Source of the DNA: Branchiostoma floridae
Taxonomy: Eukaryota; Chordata; Leptocardii; Amphioxiformes; Branchiostomatidae
Length of the DNA stretch: 21,987 nt
Assembly (NCBI RefSeq): GCF_000003815.2
Contig: NC_049995.1
Coordinates: 5,764,565 to 5,786,551, forward strand
Direction: 5' to 3'
Shown: positions 1 through 8,470 of the stretch, piece after piece
Layout of the letters: each line of letters begins with the position of its first letter
Position numbering within the stretch: position 1 is the stretch's first letter
Program-made: the position numbers and the translations under genes
The notes under the pieces: model-generated
The model's input: only the letters and a program-made list of their open reading frames with translations
Database searches by the model: none
What the model was told of the DNA's origin: nothing

Positions 1-143
1 ACCAACAAAACAACAAAACAACCAACCAACAAAACAACCAACCAACCAACCAACCAACCAACCAACCAACCAACCAACCAACCACCAACAAAACAACCAA
101 CCAACCAACCAACCAACCAACCAACCAACCAACCAACCAACCA
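1..143. repeat. (CCAA)n microsatellite at window edge
   Basis: The first ~143 bases are almost pure CCAA repeats, with a few CAACAAAACAACC interruptions near 1-30 and 83-97. The array starts at the window edge, so its true length is unknown. It has no coding content. The interruptions suggest an old, partly degenerated array. Confidence 0.97.
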
Positions 144-2040
144 TGACAACCATTGACGCGTTTGCAACTCAAGGACTGGTAGACGGTGGAAAAACTACAG
201 CCAGGCGAAAGTGAAGCTAAACTTGGTTCTCCTTTTCAGTCGAAGAACCCGGAAATCATTTGTATTTGTGTACGTTTAAGAACACAATGGTTGACGTATA
301 AACTGATACACGTGGTAAAACGTGTTGTGAGGGACACAACAACAACTATTAACCTTTATCCGCCAGTTGACCTCGAAGTGTAACAGCAGAAACCAAGTAT
401 CAGACTCTTCAGATACAAGGTTTTGAATTATGCTAATTGAGGGTTTATCTTGAATAAACCAATCATCATCATCATCGTCTATGCAATGTATCGTCATGCA
501 AACGTTAACGATCAATTAATTCATAAAGACTGGTGCAGAGATAAACGTGAAATGATTTTTTGTGTTCGTACGATTTGTAGCGAGGACATGGAACCGACCA
601 TTGGCAAGGGCCTTTGATAACCTATTTTGTTACAGCTTAATTTCGTACGATTCATTTACGACTCATTTACGATTACCCTCCGTTTCACAACAGGTCGTAC
701 GCTAGGTCGTACGACATATGTTCTTAGAATGTTGTAGGAACTGGAGGAGTTTGTTGAATGATTTTATGATAATGTTACGTAAAATTCGCATTTCAAAGTA
801 TGGAAGCATGTGAACGTATAGTACAAGACAGAAAATTTTTCACACAAAATAAGATGATAAGTTTCTTAAAGTCCTCTCCTCACTTTATCGTACTAAGTCC
901 CCTTCCTGTCGTGTCGTATTTCTCTCAACAACTTGTCGCAATCCAAGTCGACCCGCGCTATGGGAAAACGACCGCAAACAAAAGTAAACAGTGGGCAGGC
1001 ACCTGTTTCCCCTATACAACTGCACCGCACCGCAGCAGATCGTAACTGATAACACTCGGATCAAACCGTGGAGTCAGATTTACAGATTAGAGAAACAGAT
1101 AACCGCTCCAAAACGTGTCGCACGTTTGTTCTTTCTTTACCATGCACAGGTAACGTTTGCCTGACATCATTGGAAAGGATTTTCCGTACTGTCGTTTGAA
1201 AATGACGTCATGTATATTACGTGGCCAAACTCATATCCTTAAGTACCACTCAATCGTTGTAGCATGTTTGAATGATGACGTGTGCAAACAAACGCTGTAC
1301 ATTATTCCACTGTGTGTGCAAACGTGGCGTCGGGCTATCTTATCTATGTACAAAGCTTCTGCACGAAATGCCTCTTAAAATGTTTGAATGAAAGAATGAT
1401 GGATGAAAACAACAAATACGACCTCTGCTCTCACATTCTTCTTTTATCGTTTCCGTGAACATTTCGCCTGTAATCTTTTCATAAATGATTTCAAAGCACC
1501 TTATGTTAAACGAAGTATCACTAGCTTAGCTTGTTGAAATATGCTTACTCGTTAATTATGTCAACTATGTTCGGACTTTACCCCATTACGAATCATACAG
1601 TTCACATGACCTTGCGTTCAAGAATAGCATTTCAAATACAAGGTCAAAGTCCTAGGCATAAGGGTCAAAAAGAGACTATTTGGTTGCCGTTTGAGTGCTC
1701 TTTAAGAACACTAATTTTCTACTTAGAGTCCACTTTTCCCACTAAGTGGGCCTCAACCCTGGAAATGAACATTGCAAGTAATATCTCTAAATTAATTACT
1801 AAATTAACAATCTAAGGTTGTTCTACCTAAATGTCAAGCTAGCAACATCACAATGTGTAATTGTAATTCTTTTGAACGAATCTATTATAGACGCTTTTAG
1901 TGTAATTGTTGCATTGTACTTGTACTTGTGGTGGCCTATATTGTAGATATTGCATTGTAGAGCATTACGATTGACATCTATAACGAAACAAGTCCTCGTT
2001 AACTGTAGTCGCTGTGGTGAAAATACTTTGACAGCTTTTT
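144..2040. other. Unassigned AT-rich non-coding stretch
   Basis: I see no convincing gene here; open frames are under 100 codons and lack familiar protein composition. Small items seen are a pyrimidine tract ending in CAG near 228-239 (acceptor-like), an ATC run at 463-477, the 10-base sequence AGGTCGTACG at both 692-701 and 704-713, and a palindromic CRE (TGACGTCA) at 1203-1210. The part around 1840-1980 is rich in TTGTA/ATTGT words without clear repeat boundaries. Confidence 0.5.
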
Positions 2041-2480
2041 ACAGCAACGGTGCCCCCCTCCCCTCATCACCGACTGCAAGATCCTCATTCGCGTTGGGAC
2101 GTCAACTATAATGAGGTCGCAGCAAAATTTAATCCACGATTTTGACATTTTTCGCGTCACCGGAACATTTTGGCCACGACCATATACGACCACCCCTGTC
2201 GCTTGTCTGACGCCCTCAAGTTGTCCCGTTCGAACTCGAGTGTGACCTGTGTGACCTTCGCAGTTTGGCGCCAAAAGTCAACACGTCATCGGTTTGTGGG
2301 TCAAAATGGGAGGTCACACGCCTCGCTCGTGCCGCGGGCAGCCATGTTTGTTTGCGTCCAATATCGGGAGGAGTTGTCGCTATCATGCGGTGTGTCAACA
2401 GGTCGTCTGAGTGTGTTTGTCCGAGTTATTATCGCCACCCTGACAAAAGATCTCGCGAGGACACACCACAACAGACTTGA
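2041..2480. promoter_or_regulatory. CpG-rich promoter-like patch with E2F, DR3, YY1-like and CGCG motifs
   Basis: This patch is clearly richer in G, C and CpG than its surroundings. It contains TGACCT-GTG-TGACCT at 2243-2257, a perfect DR3 of nuclear-receptor half sites on the minus strand. Seven bases on is TTTGGCGCCAAAA at 2264-2276, a palindromic E2F/DP consensus. A GGGTCA/AGGTCA pair lies near 2298-2316, a YY1-like CCATGTTT near 2342, and TCTCGCGAGG at 2451-2460, one base off the TCTCGCGAGA core-promoter motif. Open frames across the patch begin at non-ATG codons and look incidental. A promoter or enhancer is inferred from motif density; transcription direction cannot be told. Confidence 0.4.
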
Positions 2481-3682
2481 AGGCAAATTCGAGCAGTCTG
2501 GAGTTAACATTTCTACATCAACAACTGACCAACTCTGGTGTAAGGATTCTCAGTATATACCAGACGATGAGTGACTGGAAAAATAACAAATACTTGGTCA
2601 GATAGACTGAAAAGTGTCAACCCACAAACGATACTTCAATGAAAAGCTTTTCAAGCGCCTCTGGTATATCATTCAGTCTGCCATTTTTTTTCTTCACTGT
2701 TTTCCAGCAAACCCATGAAGTTTGTAGAAATTTGCAAGGAGTAGTACATCGATTATATGATAGACATAATATCAGTAGAGGGGTCCACGTGGCGCCATGG
2801 CCCTAATTCCGAGCCTCGCCCAAGCTACGCCTGTGGATGTCATTGGTGTAAAATTACACTGGTGGCTGCGGTGACCGTCTATGTACTAGTACTACTGATG
2901 TAACACTGGTGCATTTTACCCCGTGTCCTTTGCATGCATGTAATGTGTCTTCGATGGAGATCTATGTTTTGCAAGTATTGCTAAAGCGGTTACAAGATCT
3001 CTAGTTTAAATAGGACGATTTACTTTCTTCTCTTGTAGGGTAGTAACTCTTAAAAGATCGCCAAATATTTGGCCAAGTTTTTAGAACCTGCAACCTAAAG
3101 TCTTGTGGACTTACCGTATACTGGATAATACACATGCACATGACACTGACGTCAAGTTTGTGTACCGTGGCCGTGAAGTACATCGGCTTATTGAGTTTTG
3201 TGTCTGGCACTTACAACAATGGGCTCCCATCGATTCGTTAAAAAAAATCAACAGACTTATTGACTACTCATATTTGCAGTGCACTCGACCGATGCAAAGA
3301 CCAATACAGTTATTGAAAATGTGCTATTTTGTGAGGTGCTTGTAACGTTATATATTAGAGTAGTATGCTAATCTATCTAACGACAGCCAAATCCAAACTC
3401 AAAGCAGATTTCATACAAGCCTATTCAAATATTTAGTTTCTAAGTCATAATATGTTGAAACAAGTTCAAAGAGATCAAGCTGAACATATTAGGATTAGAA
3501 GAATCACTCATGGCAAATACTTTGCTGTGGGAAATATTATACGTTATGTCATACATGAATTTAAATTGGTCGACCGTTGGTTGCATCACGCCAAACTATC
3601 TAGCCAATCGTCTTCGTCTTTTCAAACGGGCGTCGACTGTAAATAAATTATCACAATGATATGAGTTTTGAGTTATGTCATG
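2481..3682. other. Unassigned stretch with one small inverted repeat and a CRE
   Basis: No gene is recognised. At 2845-2922 a left end GGTGTAAAATTACACTGG is mirrored by CTGGTGCATTTTACCCC, which could be a 78-base miniature inverted-repeat element, though I see no target duplication. A palindromic CRE (TGACGTCA) lies at 3147-3154. Open frames of 60-80 codons at 3001-3345 and 3452-3646 have no recognisable features. Confidence 0.4.
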
Positions 3683-3897
3683 TAACGCTAGTTCACCTTT
3701 ATCCGTTGGGTAACCTATATTCATTGCTTTTTAAAAACAGGGTATTTAGGCACATCAAGTCGACAGTTGGTAGTTTTAAACTGCAATATCCTGAAAATAT
3801 TGCAATTTGAAACTAACGTCCTTTGGCGTGATATTCCCAAAATACCCTGTGCCAAACGGATATAGGTTACCCAACGGATAAAGGTGAACTAGCGTTA
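3683..3897. mobile_element. TA-flanked hairpin MITE, copy 1
   Basis: The left end ACGCTAGTTCACCTTTATCC (from 3685) recurs as its reverse complement at the right end (to 3895), and the terminal repeats extend through GTTGGGTAACCTATAT, about 38 bases. The interior is also largely self-complementary: CTGCAATAT near 3781 faces ATATTGCA near 3798. The whole element can therefore fold back. A TA lies immediately outside each end, as expected for Tc1/mariner-type insertion. There is no coding capacity. A diverged copy of similar length is at 19390-19611. The superfamily is inferred from the TA only. Confidence 0.85.
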
Positions 3898-3914
3898 AAG
3901 GGCATTTCCCATGG

Positions 3915-3985
3915 GCACAAGATCGGTGACTCGCCAGACCTAAGCCCAACGCGCTGCCGATTGCGCCACGCGATCTACAGCGACA
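3915..3985 (-). mobile_element. tRNA-derived SINE head (A box intact, B box not seen)
   Basis: On the minus strand the sequence reads GATCGCGTGGCGCAATCGG then CAGCGCG, a textbook tRNA D-arm with an intact Pol III A box (complement of 3957-3968). The following part no longer folds as an anticodon arm. The expected B box is absent, because the sequence runs into the MITE ending at 3897. It is better called a tRNA-derived SINE head than a tRNA gene, since it lacks a T arm and a closing acceptor stem. Confidence 0.5.
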
Positions 3986-4760
3986 ATGCTGACTCAGCAA
4001 ATAGAATAAGCCATCACGGTCGATCTGCGAGTCCTCTCGGGCAGTGTTTACCTGTGTGCGCAGCGAAATGGGCCTTTGTTAATCCCGTAAACAAACCCAT
4101 TTAAACGGCTTACGTTTCGTCAGCTGTGAACACTGTACAACTTCCACGAAATCGTTTTTTGTCCTTTCCCTAGATTTTAAAAAAATCTTACGTTCTTTTT
4201 TCTATTATCATAGTTCTGTAAAAGTTAACGTATTATTTTGAAAGTTCGTCCTTGGAAAGGAAAGTATATTTCATTTGGATTCTACATCAAGAAAAGTTTG
4301 AAGGAAAGATACCTGTTTGCACAGATTGTAAGTCAACATTTAATAGAATATCTATTTTCTTCTTGGCTCGTCCATTCATCATCGATTTGTTTTGAGGTTC
4401 CTTTAAAATTATATCTAAATAATAAACATCATCGACTCAAAATCCATAAACACCAAAGGAGTACACGAAAATACACCCGTTTCAAGTAACGTATTTCTAC
4501 TCTCGATTTGAAGACCATTTTCTCATTCGTATGACATTGTGTGTTTCCCCCCAATTGTTTTCTTTCATTTTGAAACCTCGAGGATTTTTCCATTCTGATT
4601 TTGAATAACGCCAACCAAACTCGTAATTCAGTGACAGGTTCTTTAAGAAAGAACAGTTTTCTAATGTTGGTTTTAATTTATTGAAATTGCAGACAATGCA
4701 ATACATGGCAAATTCAGGCCTAGGCAGTGTGGCTGATATTGCAAATGTGGTTAACGATGT
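3986..4760. other. Unassigned stretch
   Basis: This stretch is AT-rich, with T-rich tracts around 4150-4210 and 4495-4620. Open frames on both strands reach about 127 codons (minus strand, 4497-4880), but that frame runs into the inverted-repeat element to its right and shows no domain-like composition. No RNA gene or repeat boundary was recognised. Confidence 0.4.
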
Positions 4761-4929
4761 TACCCTCCAAGCAGAGGTTGGGCTCCGGCTGGTTCCGGTC
4801 GTATCTTTGAGTGTTTTTGTCGGGCTTTCCATTTTGCCTGGTTTCCGTTTTGTTCGCCAGTCCCAAACCTTTTCTATCACAAAAGGCGTCTAGAACAAGC
4901 TGGCACCACACCTCTGCTTGTAGAGAGTA
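4761..4929. mobile_element. Inverted-repeat MITE with CAAGCAGAGGT termini
   Basis: The left end TACCCTCCAAGCAGAGGT (4761) is mirrored by ACCTCTGCTTGTAGAGAGTA ending at 4929; 11 bases (CAAGCAGAGGT/ACCTCTGCTTG) match perfectly. The 169-base unit has no coding capacity. Related CAAGCAGATGTTGG termini bound the hairpin at 11241-11375. The target duplication is poor (about 5 of 9 bases), so the exact ends are uncertain. It abuts the foldback starting at 4938, and both begin TACCCT, suggesting the same broad superfamily. Confidence 0.6.
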
Positions 4930-5226
4930 TGTTGAAGTACCCTGGGGACCAGACAGGTTCTGGCAGCTAGCGAGTTTTGCTCGGGGACCCAAGGCTGTTA
5001 GCCCGCCGATCTCACATTAACGCTCGGGGAGTTCAAGCCCGAAGGAGTTATCGCTACCCTTACCCTTTTTTCGAGAAAGGGTAGCGATAGTACGTAGTAG
5101 CTATAACTCATTCGGGCTTAAACTCCCCGGAGCTCTGATGTGAGATCGGCGGACTGACTGCCTTGGTTCCCCGAACAAAACTCACTCGCTACCCAATCCT
5201 GTCTGGCCCCCAGGGTAATGTTGACG
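4929..5226. mobile_element. 280-base foldback element with 9-base target duplication (MULE-like)
   Basis: Positions 4938-5217 form one long imperfect hairpin. The left arm begins TACCCTGGGGACCAGACAGG and the right arm ends CCTGTCTGGCCCCCAGGGTA. Pairing continues inward through GCCGATCTCACAT and GGAGTTCAAGCCCGAA to a TTTTTTCGAGAAA centre near 5070. The ends are flanked by ATGTTGAAG (4929-4937) and ATGTTGACG (5218-5226), a 9-base direct repeat with one mismatch. Terminal repeats over 100 bases with a 9-base duplication are typical of Mutator-like non-autonomous elements. There is no transposase, so it would depend on one elsewhere. Confidence 0.85.
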
Positions 5227-5299
5227 TCGCGTGCGACTTCTGAGGACAAGTATGCCCCGCCGTTTGCTGAAACCCTGTCAGGTATGACAGTGACGTACA

Positions 5300-5460
5300 T
5301 CCGAGGCCGTTTTTAGCCCGTCCCGTGACCGTGATCCGCGGACCGTAGCGGGCTCGGTGCCACGCTACGCCGCCTCCCTCCCAGTCTCATCCCCGCTAAA
5401 AACCCGCCAAAGCCGCTTACCTCTCCGCGGTTTGTTTAGCGGGAACTATCACCGCCGCCT
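5300..5460. repeat. GC-rich patch with repeated TTTAGCGGG-type words
   Basis: Related words occur three times: GTTTTTAGCCCG at 5309-5320, CCCCGCTAAAAACCCGCC (opposite orientation) at 5391-5408, and GTTTGTTTAGCGGG at 5430-5443. The first two form an inverted repeat about 70 bases apart. The stretch is much richer in GC and CpG than its surroundings, which fits a transposon terminus. Ends and target duplication could not be fixed. Confidence 0.4.
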
Positions 5461-5984
5461 CCCTGGACAATGGCGCCTCCTTACCGAAAGCTTCAGCGGA
5501 TTTAGACCGGAAAATAATCCCATAGTGTCTGATAAAGGAAAAAGGAAGAGACGAGAGGAGGGACAACCCGCCTCCTTTCTTCACAACCGCAGGGATATTG
5601 TATCCGGGATCTTGGTGAAAACAGATACCGAGCTACAGGAATTGTTCTCTAAGTCTTCCTAGAGAAAAGGAAGGTGGAGTCGTCACGATAGGGATAGCCG
5701 GTGGCTTTGTGGCAGAAAAACAAGATCGTCCCTCTCTAATTCGCCTTTGTAGGCAGCATCCGTGAAAGAGCTTCTCTACGAATTGTGCGAGGCGTAGTTT
5801 TTGAAAGCAGGCTATACTAAAGCAGGGTGATTCAATGAAAATCCACCTGACCCAGTTTCAATTATTGAAGGATACTGGAACTACAAATGTATAGCGAAAC
5901 ATGTGTCTATAGGTCATATGCGTGTCTATTTAGTTTGACCACATTTGTGGAAGGATTGACATAAAAGAGGACAATCACCTTTTC
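5461..5984. other. Unassigned stretch, including part of a 101-codon open frame
   Basis: An open frame reaches from 5357 to 5662 but begins at GTG inside the GC-rich repeat and has no ATG start at its head. Its second half is rich in Lys, Arg and Glu, and I do not recognise it. It is more likely repeat-derived than a gene. The rest to 5984 shows no feature. Confidence 0.3.
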
Positions 5985-6195
5985 AAGATGTCAACCCGGA
6001 GACCAAGACTGTAAGGTTTGATCCACTTACATCGACAAGGACCTCTACTCTTTTTGATAAGTATGGCGGGTTCTTTTACGTGCTTAAGGCGTGGCTTTTC
6101 TCAAACACGGGACCTCCATTTAATGTCCCACGGCCCTAACCGAATCCAGGTCCTTACCTGAGTAAAGTGAGGAAAGCTGTGTGACGAAGGGCGAA
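5985..6195 (-). mobile_element. SINE core fragment, minus strand
   Basis: Read on the minus strand, the piece contains GGGACATTAAATGGAGGTCC, then CCGTGTTTGAGAAAAGCC, then TTAAGCACGTAAAAGAACCC, preceded by CTCACTTTACTCAGGTA. I recognise these words from SINE bodies common in marine deuterostomes and molluscs, possibly of the MetaSINE type; this is from memory. A related core word (CTTTCGGAAGGGACGT) occurs in the plus-strand SINE at 7185-7439. A tRNA-like head was not found, so the copy is probably truncated. Boundaries are approximate. Confidence 0.5.
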
Positions 6196-6944
6196 AGATA
6201 GGTGAAATTGAATAGAAAATTGTTATAAATTCATACAGAAGCATATACATATAATCGAGACATGTATTATCACACAAGTATAATTTCAATTATCGGTGTT
6301 TACAGACTTTGAGAAGTTTTAAAATTTGACTTAAACTTTCGCGGACAGTTGTCTTGGTCAGCATTATTCAACACCACGTAGAAAACAACAACTACTACAT
6401 TAAATAGAACAAAAGTCCTTTTGGTGACCCTACTTTGGGTCGTTACATACAACTTATCGCCTCTCTATATAAAGAACGGGCAGCGATGCCTAAGATGTCC
6501 AAATGTCACATGCATACATGCCCCTATAAGAACTTGACCCCCCCCCCTCTTCAGTGACCCCGTATGACCTACAAAGTCTATGGCTCGTTGAACCTACCAA
6601 GGACACTATATAGAATGTCCTTGATCCTACTAAGAATACTTTCTAGGAAACTGTCAATGTTAAGCCCCGGGGGAAGAGGGTGGGCTCTTGGGGTCCGCTC
6701 GAGAGCAACTGGGTTGGTAGAAACGCTGGAATGGCCCGAAACATTACGAATCATGAAAATAACCTGCGATCATATGCATGACGTATTTATTATGTTTTGT
6801 GATATTGCGTTTGTTCATGATTTTTTAAAATGCATTTCATGTTCCAGTCATCTATACGTTGTTTACTTATTATTTTGTCATTGACTCACACCAACAACAT
6901 TAGAAGTAAACATACAGGTACGAAAAAATCATGTCAACTGGAGG
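6196..6944. other. Unassigned stretch
   Basis: No gene is recognised. It contains a run of nine C near 6539-6547 and a 106-codon plus-strand open frame at 6564-6884 without domain-like features. Two TATATAA/ATATAG words (near 6465 and 6609) are compatible with chance in AT-rich DNA. Confidence 0.4.
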
Positions 6945-6949
6945 CGGAT

Positions 6950-7055
6950 GTCCATGTAGCTCAACGGGTAGCAGTCTCACATTTGAGCTCCTGATTCCAA
7001 TTAGACGTAGGTCCCAATTCCCAACCCGGGGCCTGATCGGGTAGCTTTCGGAAAC
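6950..7055 (+). mobile_element. Truncated tRNA-derived SINE head
   Basis: TAGCTCAACGGGTAGC at 6957-6972 is a good Pol III A box and D-arm. GGTCCCAATTCC at 7010-7021 is a decayed B box 53 bases away, a little too far for an unmodified tRNA. It is followed by CTTTCGGAAACG near 7045, resembling the CTTTCGGAAGGGACG of the next SINE. An A-rich GAAAAAAATATG then ends it. This fits a SINE head truncated early in its body. Confidence 0.5.
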
Positions 7056-7184
7056 GAAAAAAATATGATAAGAAAGGCAACGAAACACACAGACCTTAAA
7101 ACAAATAGTCAGAAGCATACTTTGTGTATATTCCTTGGTAAACACATTTATTTTTCGTTTCCGCAAACATACCGGCCGGGCCTC

Positions 7185-7439
7185 GAATCGGAAATGGGAC
7201 CTTAGCCTTAGTTGGAGAGCAGACCCCGGTTCAATCCTCGGAAGGGCATGTTGGTTGGCCGGGGCTGCTCCTGTCTTTCGGAAGGGACGTAAAATGAGGC
7301 ACCTACTCGAGCACTTTAAAAGGTAGGGTAAGCAACTCCTCCCTGTAGAAATATACCCTGATACAGAAACAGTAAGTAAACTTGCTGAACTGCTGAACCA
7401 TGTGCCAATCGGCACTACAAGATGAACAACAACAACAAT
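7185..7439 (+). mobile_element. tRNA-derived SINE with (AAC)n tail
   Basis: TTAGCCTTAGTTGG at 7202-7215 resembles an A box and GGTTCAATCC at 7228-7237 a B box. They lie about 20 bases closer than in a real tRNA, so part of the head is deleted. A body follows with CTTTCGGAAGGGACGT (7275-7290), and the 3' end reads GTGCCAATCGGCAC then AACAACAACAACAA (to 7438). A short tandem tail is typical of SINEs mobilised by a LINE partner. A 189-codon minus-strand open frame (6900-7469) crosses this copy and its neighbour and is an artefact of them. Confidence 0.6.
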
Positions 7440-8183
7440 CCGGTGCATATGAAGGTACAGAGAACTCAATTATGATTTATTTTGTAATATATCTTTCACT
7501 AAACAATATCATATAAGTAGCTGACGCTTTTTAATGTATCATAATCTTCATAAAGTCTAAATAAGGAACGTAATTAGACGATTTAATCATCTTGCAATTA
7601 CGACAATGTTGCACGGTTTTGGCTTGGACACATTAGGTTCCGACTGCGAAGTACAGTTTCATATATCGCCATTTGATCGCAAAAGTCAAAGTCAAGTGGA
7701 ATTGATTTCGCCTTTTTTGGCAAACTACACATCTGGCTCGGATATCTTAGCCTGGATTGCAGACTTGGTAACTGGCCTTTAGACATAATATATCGGGCAC
7801 AGAATATTATACAGCCATTCGTATCCTTATACATGAGTACTATGGTAGAAAGAAGTCATGTACCTTAAGTTTAGTACACGAAAAACTAAAACATTCATAA
7901 TAGTTCGACATATGAGCATATGAGGAGATTCTATACGGCGCAAAATGGCCAAAGTAGCATACAAACGAATATTCGTAACCTATGACCTCTGGACTGTAAG
8001 TGACTACATTCGAATGACCTTCTTCTAAGAGCGTTATGGACATCCCAAAGTTGCCTCAATTTTTTTCAAACCAATAAAAAGCCTACAACCGTTACCTGTG
8101 TTATTCAGGAGCAAAATGCCAATATTTCCGAAGAAAAAGATTTTTGTCCCTTGCGTTTTGTCTTACTCTCTCGTCTAGTAACC
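7440..8183. other. Unassigned stretch
   Basis: This is AT-rich sequence without a recognisable gene. The minus-strand open frames at 7598-7834 and 7840-8043 (67-78 codons) show no domain or signal features that I can name. No repeat boundaries were seen. Confidence 0.4.
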
Positions 8184-8318
8184 CCATCGCCATTTTGGGC
8201 TATACTTACGCGCGACTTTCTGATTGCTAACGAGATTTAACGGATACGACCTTCAATAAAATTGGTCCCCAATGGTAGCAATCAGAAAACAATACGTAAT
8301 CTTCAAAAATGGCGATGG
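8184..8318. mobile_element. Foldback element with two perfect 13-base arm pairs
   Basis: CCATCGCCATTTT (8184-8196) pairs perfectly with AAAATGGCGATGG (8306-8318). Inside it, TTTCTGATTGCTA (8217-8229) pairs perfectly with TAGCAATCAGAAA (8276-8288). The left spacer is 20 bases and the right 17, and the central loop is 46 bases. This symmetrical arrangement fits a small MITE. I could not see a target duplication, so it may extend slightly further at either side. Confidence 0.65.
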
Positions 8319-8339
8319 CAAAATTCCCACACCGAGGCT

Positions 8340-8470
8340 ACGGATACCTCAGGATCGGATCGGCGACGGCTTGCCCCTCCCGCTGTTTGACCTCTGACCT
8401 TTCGTGGATTTTTGGCGCGAACCTTGTCGACAGCTGCAGGCAGTAAAAGGACGTGGCGTTACATACCTTG
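8340..8470. promoter_or_regulatory. CpG-rich patch with nuclear-receptor DR1 and E2F site
   Basis: TGACCT-C-TGACCT at 8388-8400 is a perfect DR1 of AGGTCA half sites on the minus strand, the class bound by HNF4, COUP-TF and RXR partners. Ten bases later, TTTGGCGCGAA at 8411-8421 matches the E2F consensus. The patch is rich in CpG (GATCGGATCGGCGACGG near 8352). No first exon was convincingly found beside it. A regulatory role is inferred from motifs only. Confidence 0.4.

Noticed and set aside
345-365. Third copy of the TA-flanked MITE (AACCTTTATCCGC)
   Set aside because: Only about 13 bases match and no second end is present nearby.
2170-2574. 134-codon open frame in the CpG-rich patch
   Set aside because: It begins at TTG, has other open frames overlapping it on both strands, and its composition is not protein-like; high GC lowers stop-codon frequency there.
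3915-3985. Functional tRNA gene on the minus strand
   Set aside because: The A box is perfect, but no T arm, B box or acceptor stem can be formed.
6900-7469. 189-codon minus-strand open frame, the longest in the window
   Set aside because: It runs antisense across two tRNA-derived SINE pieces, so it is explained by repeat sequence, and no domain is recognisable.
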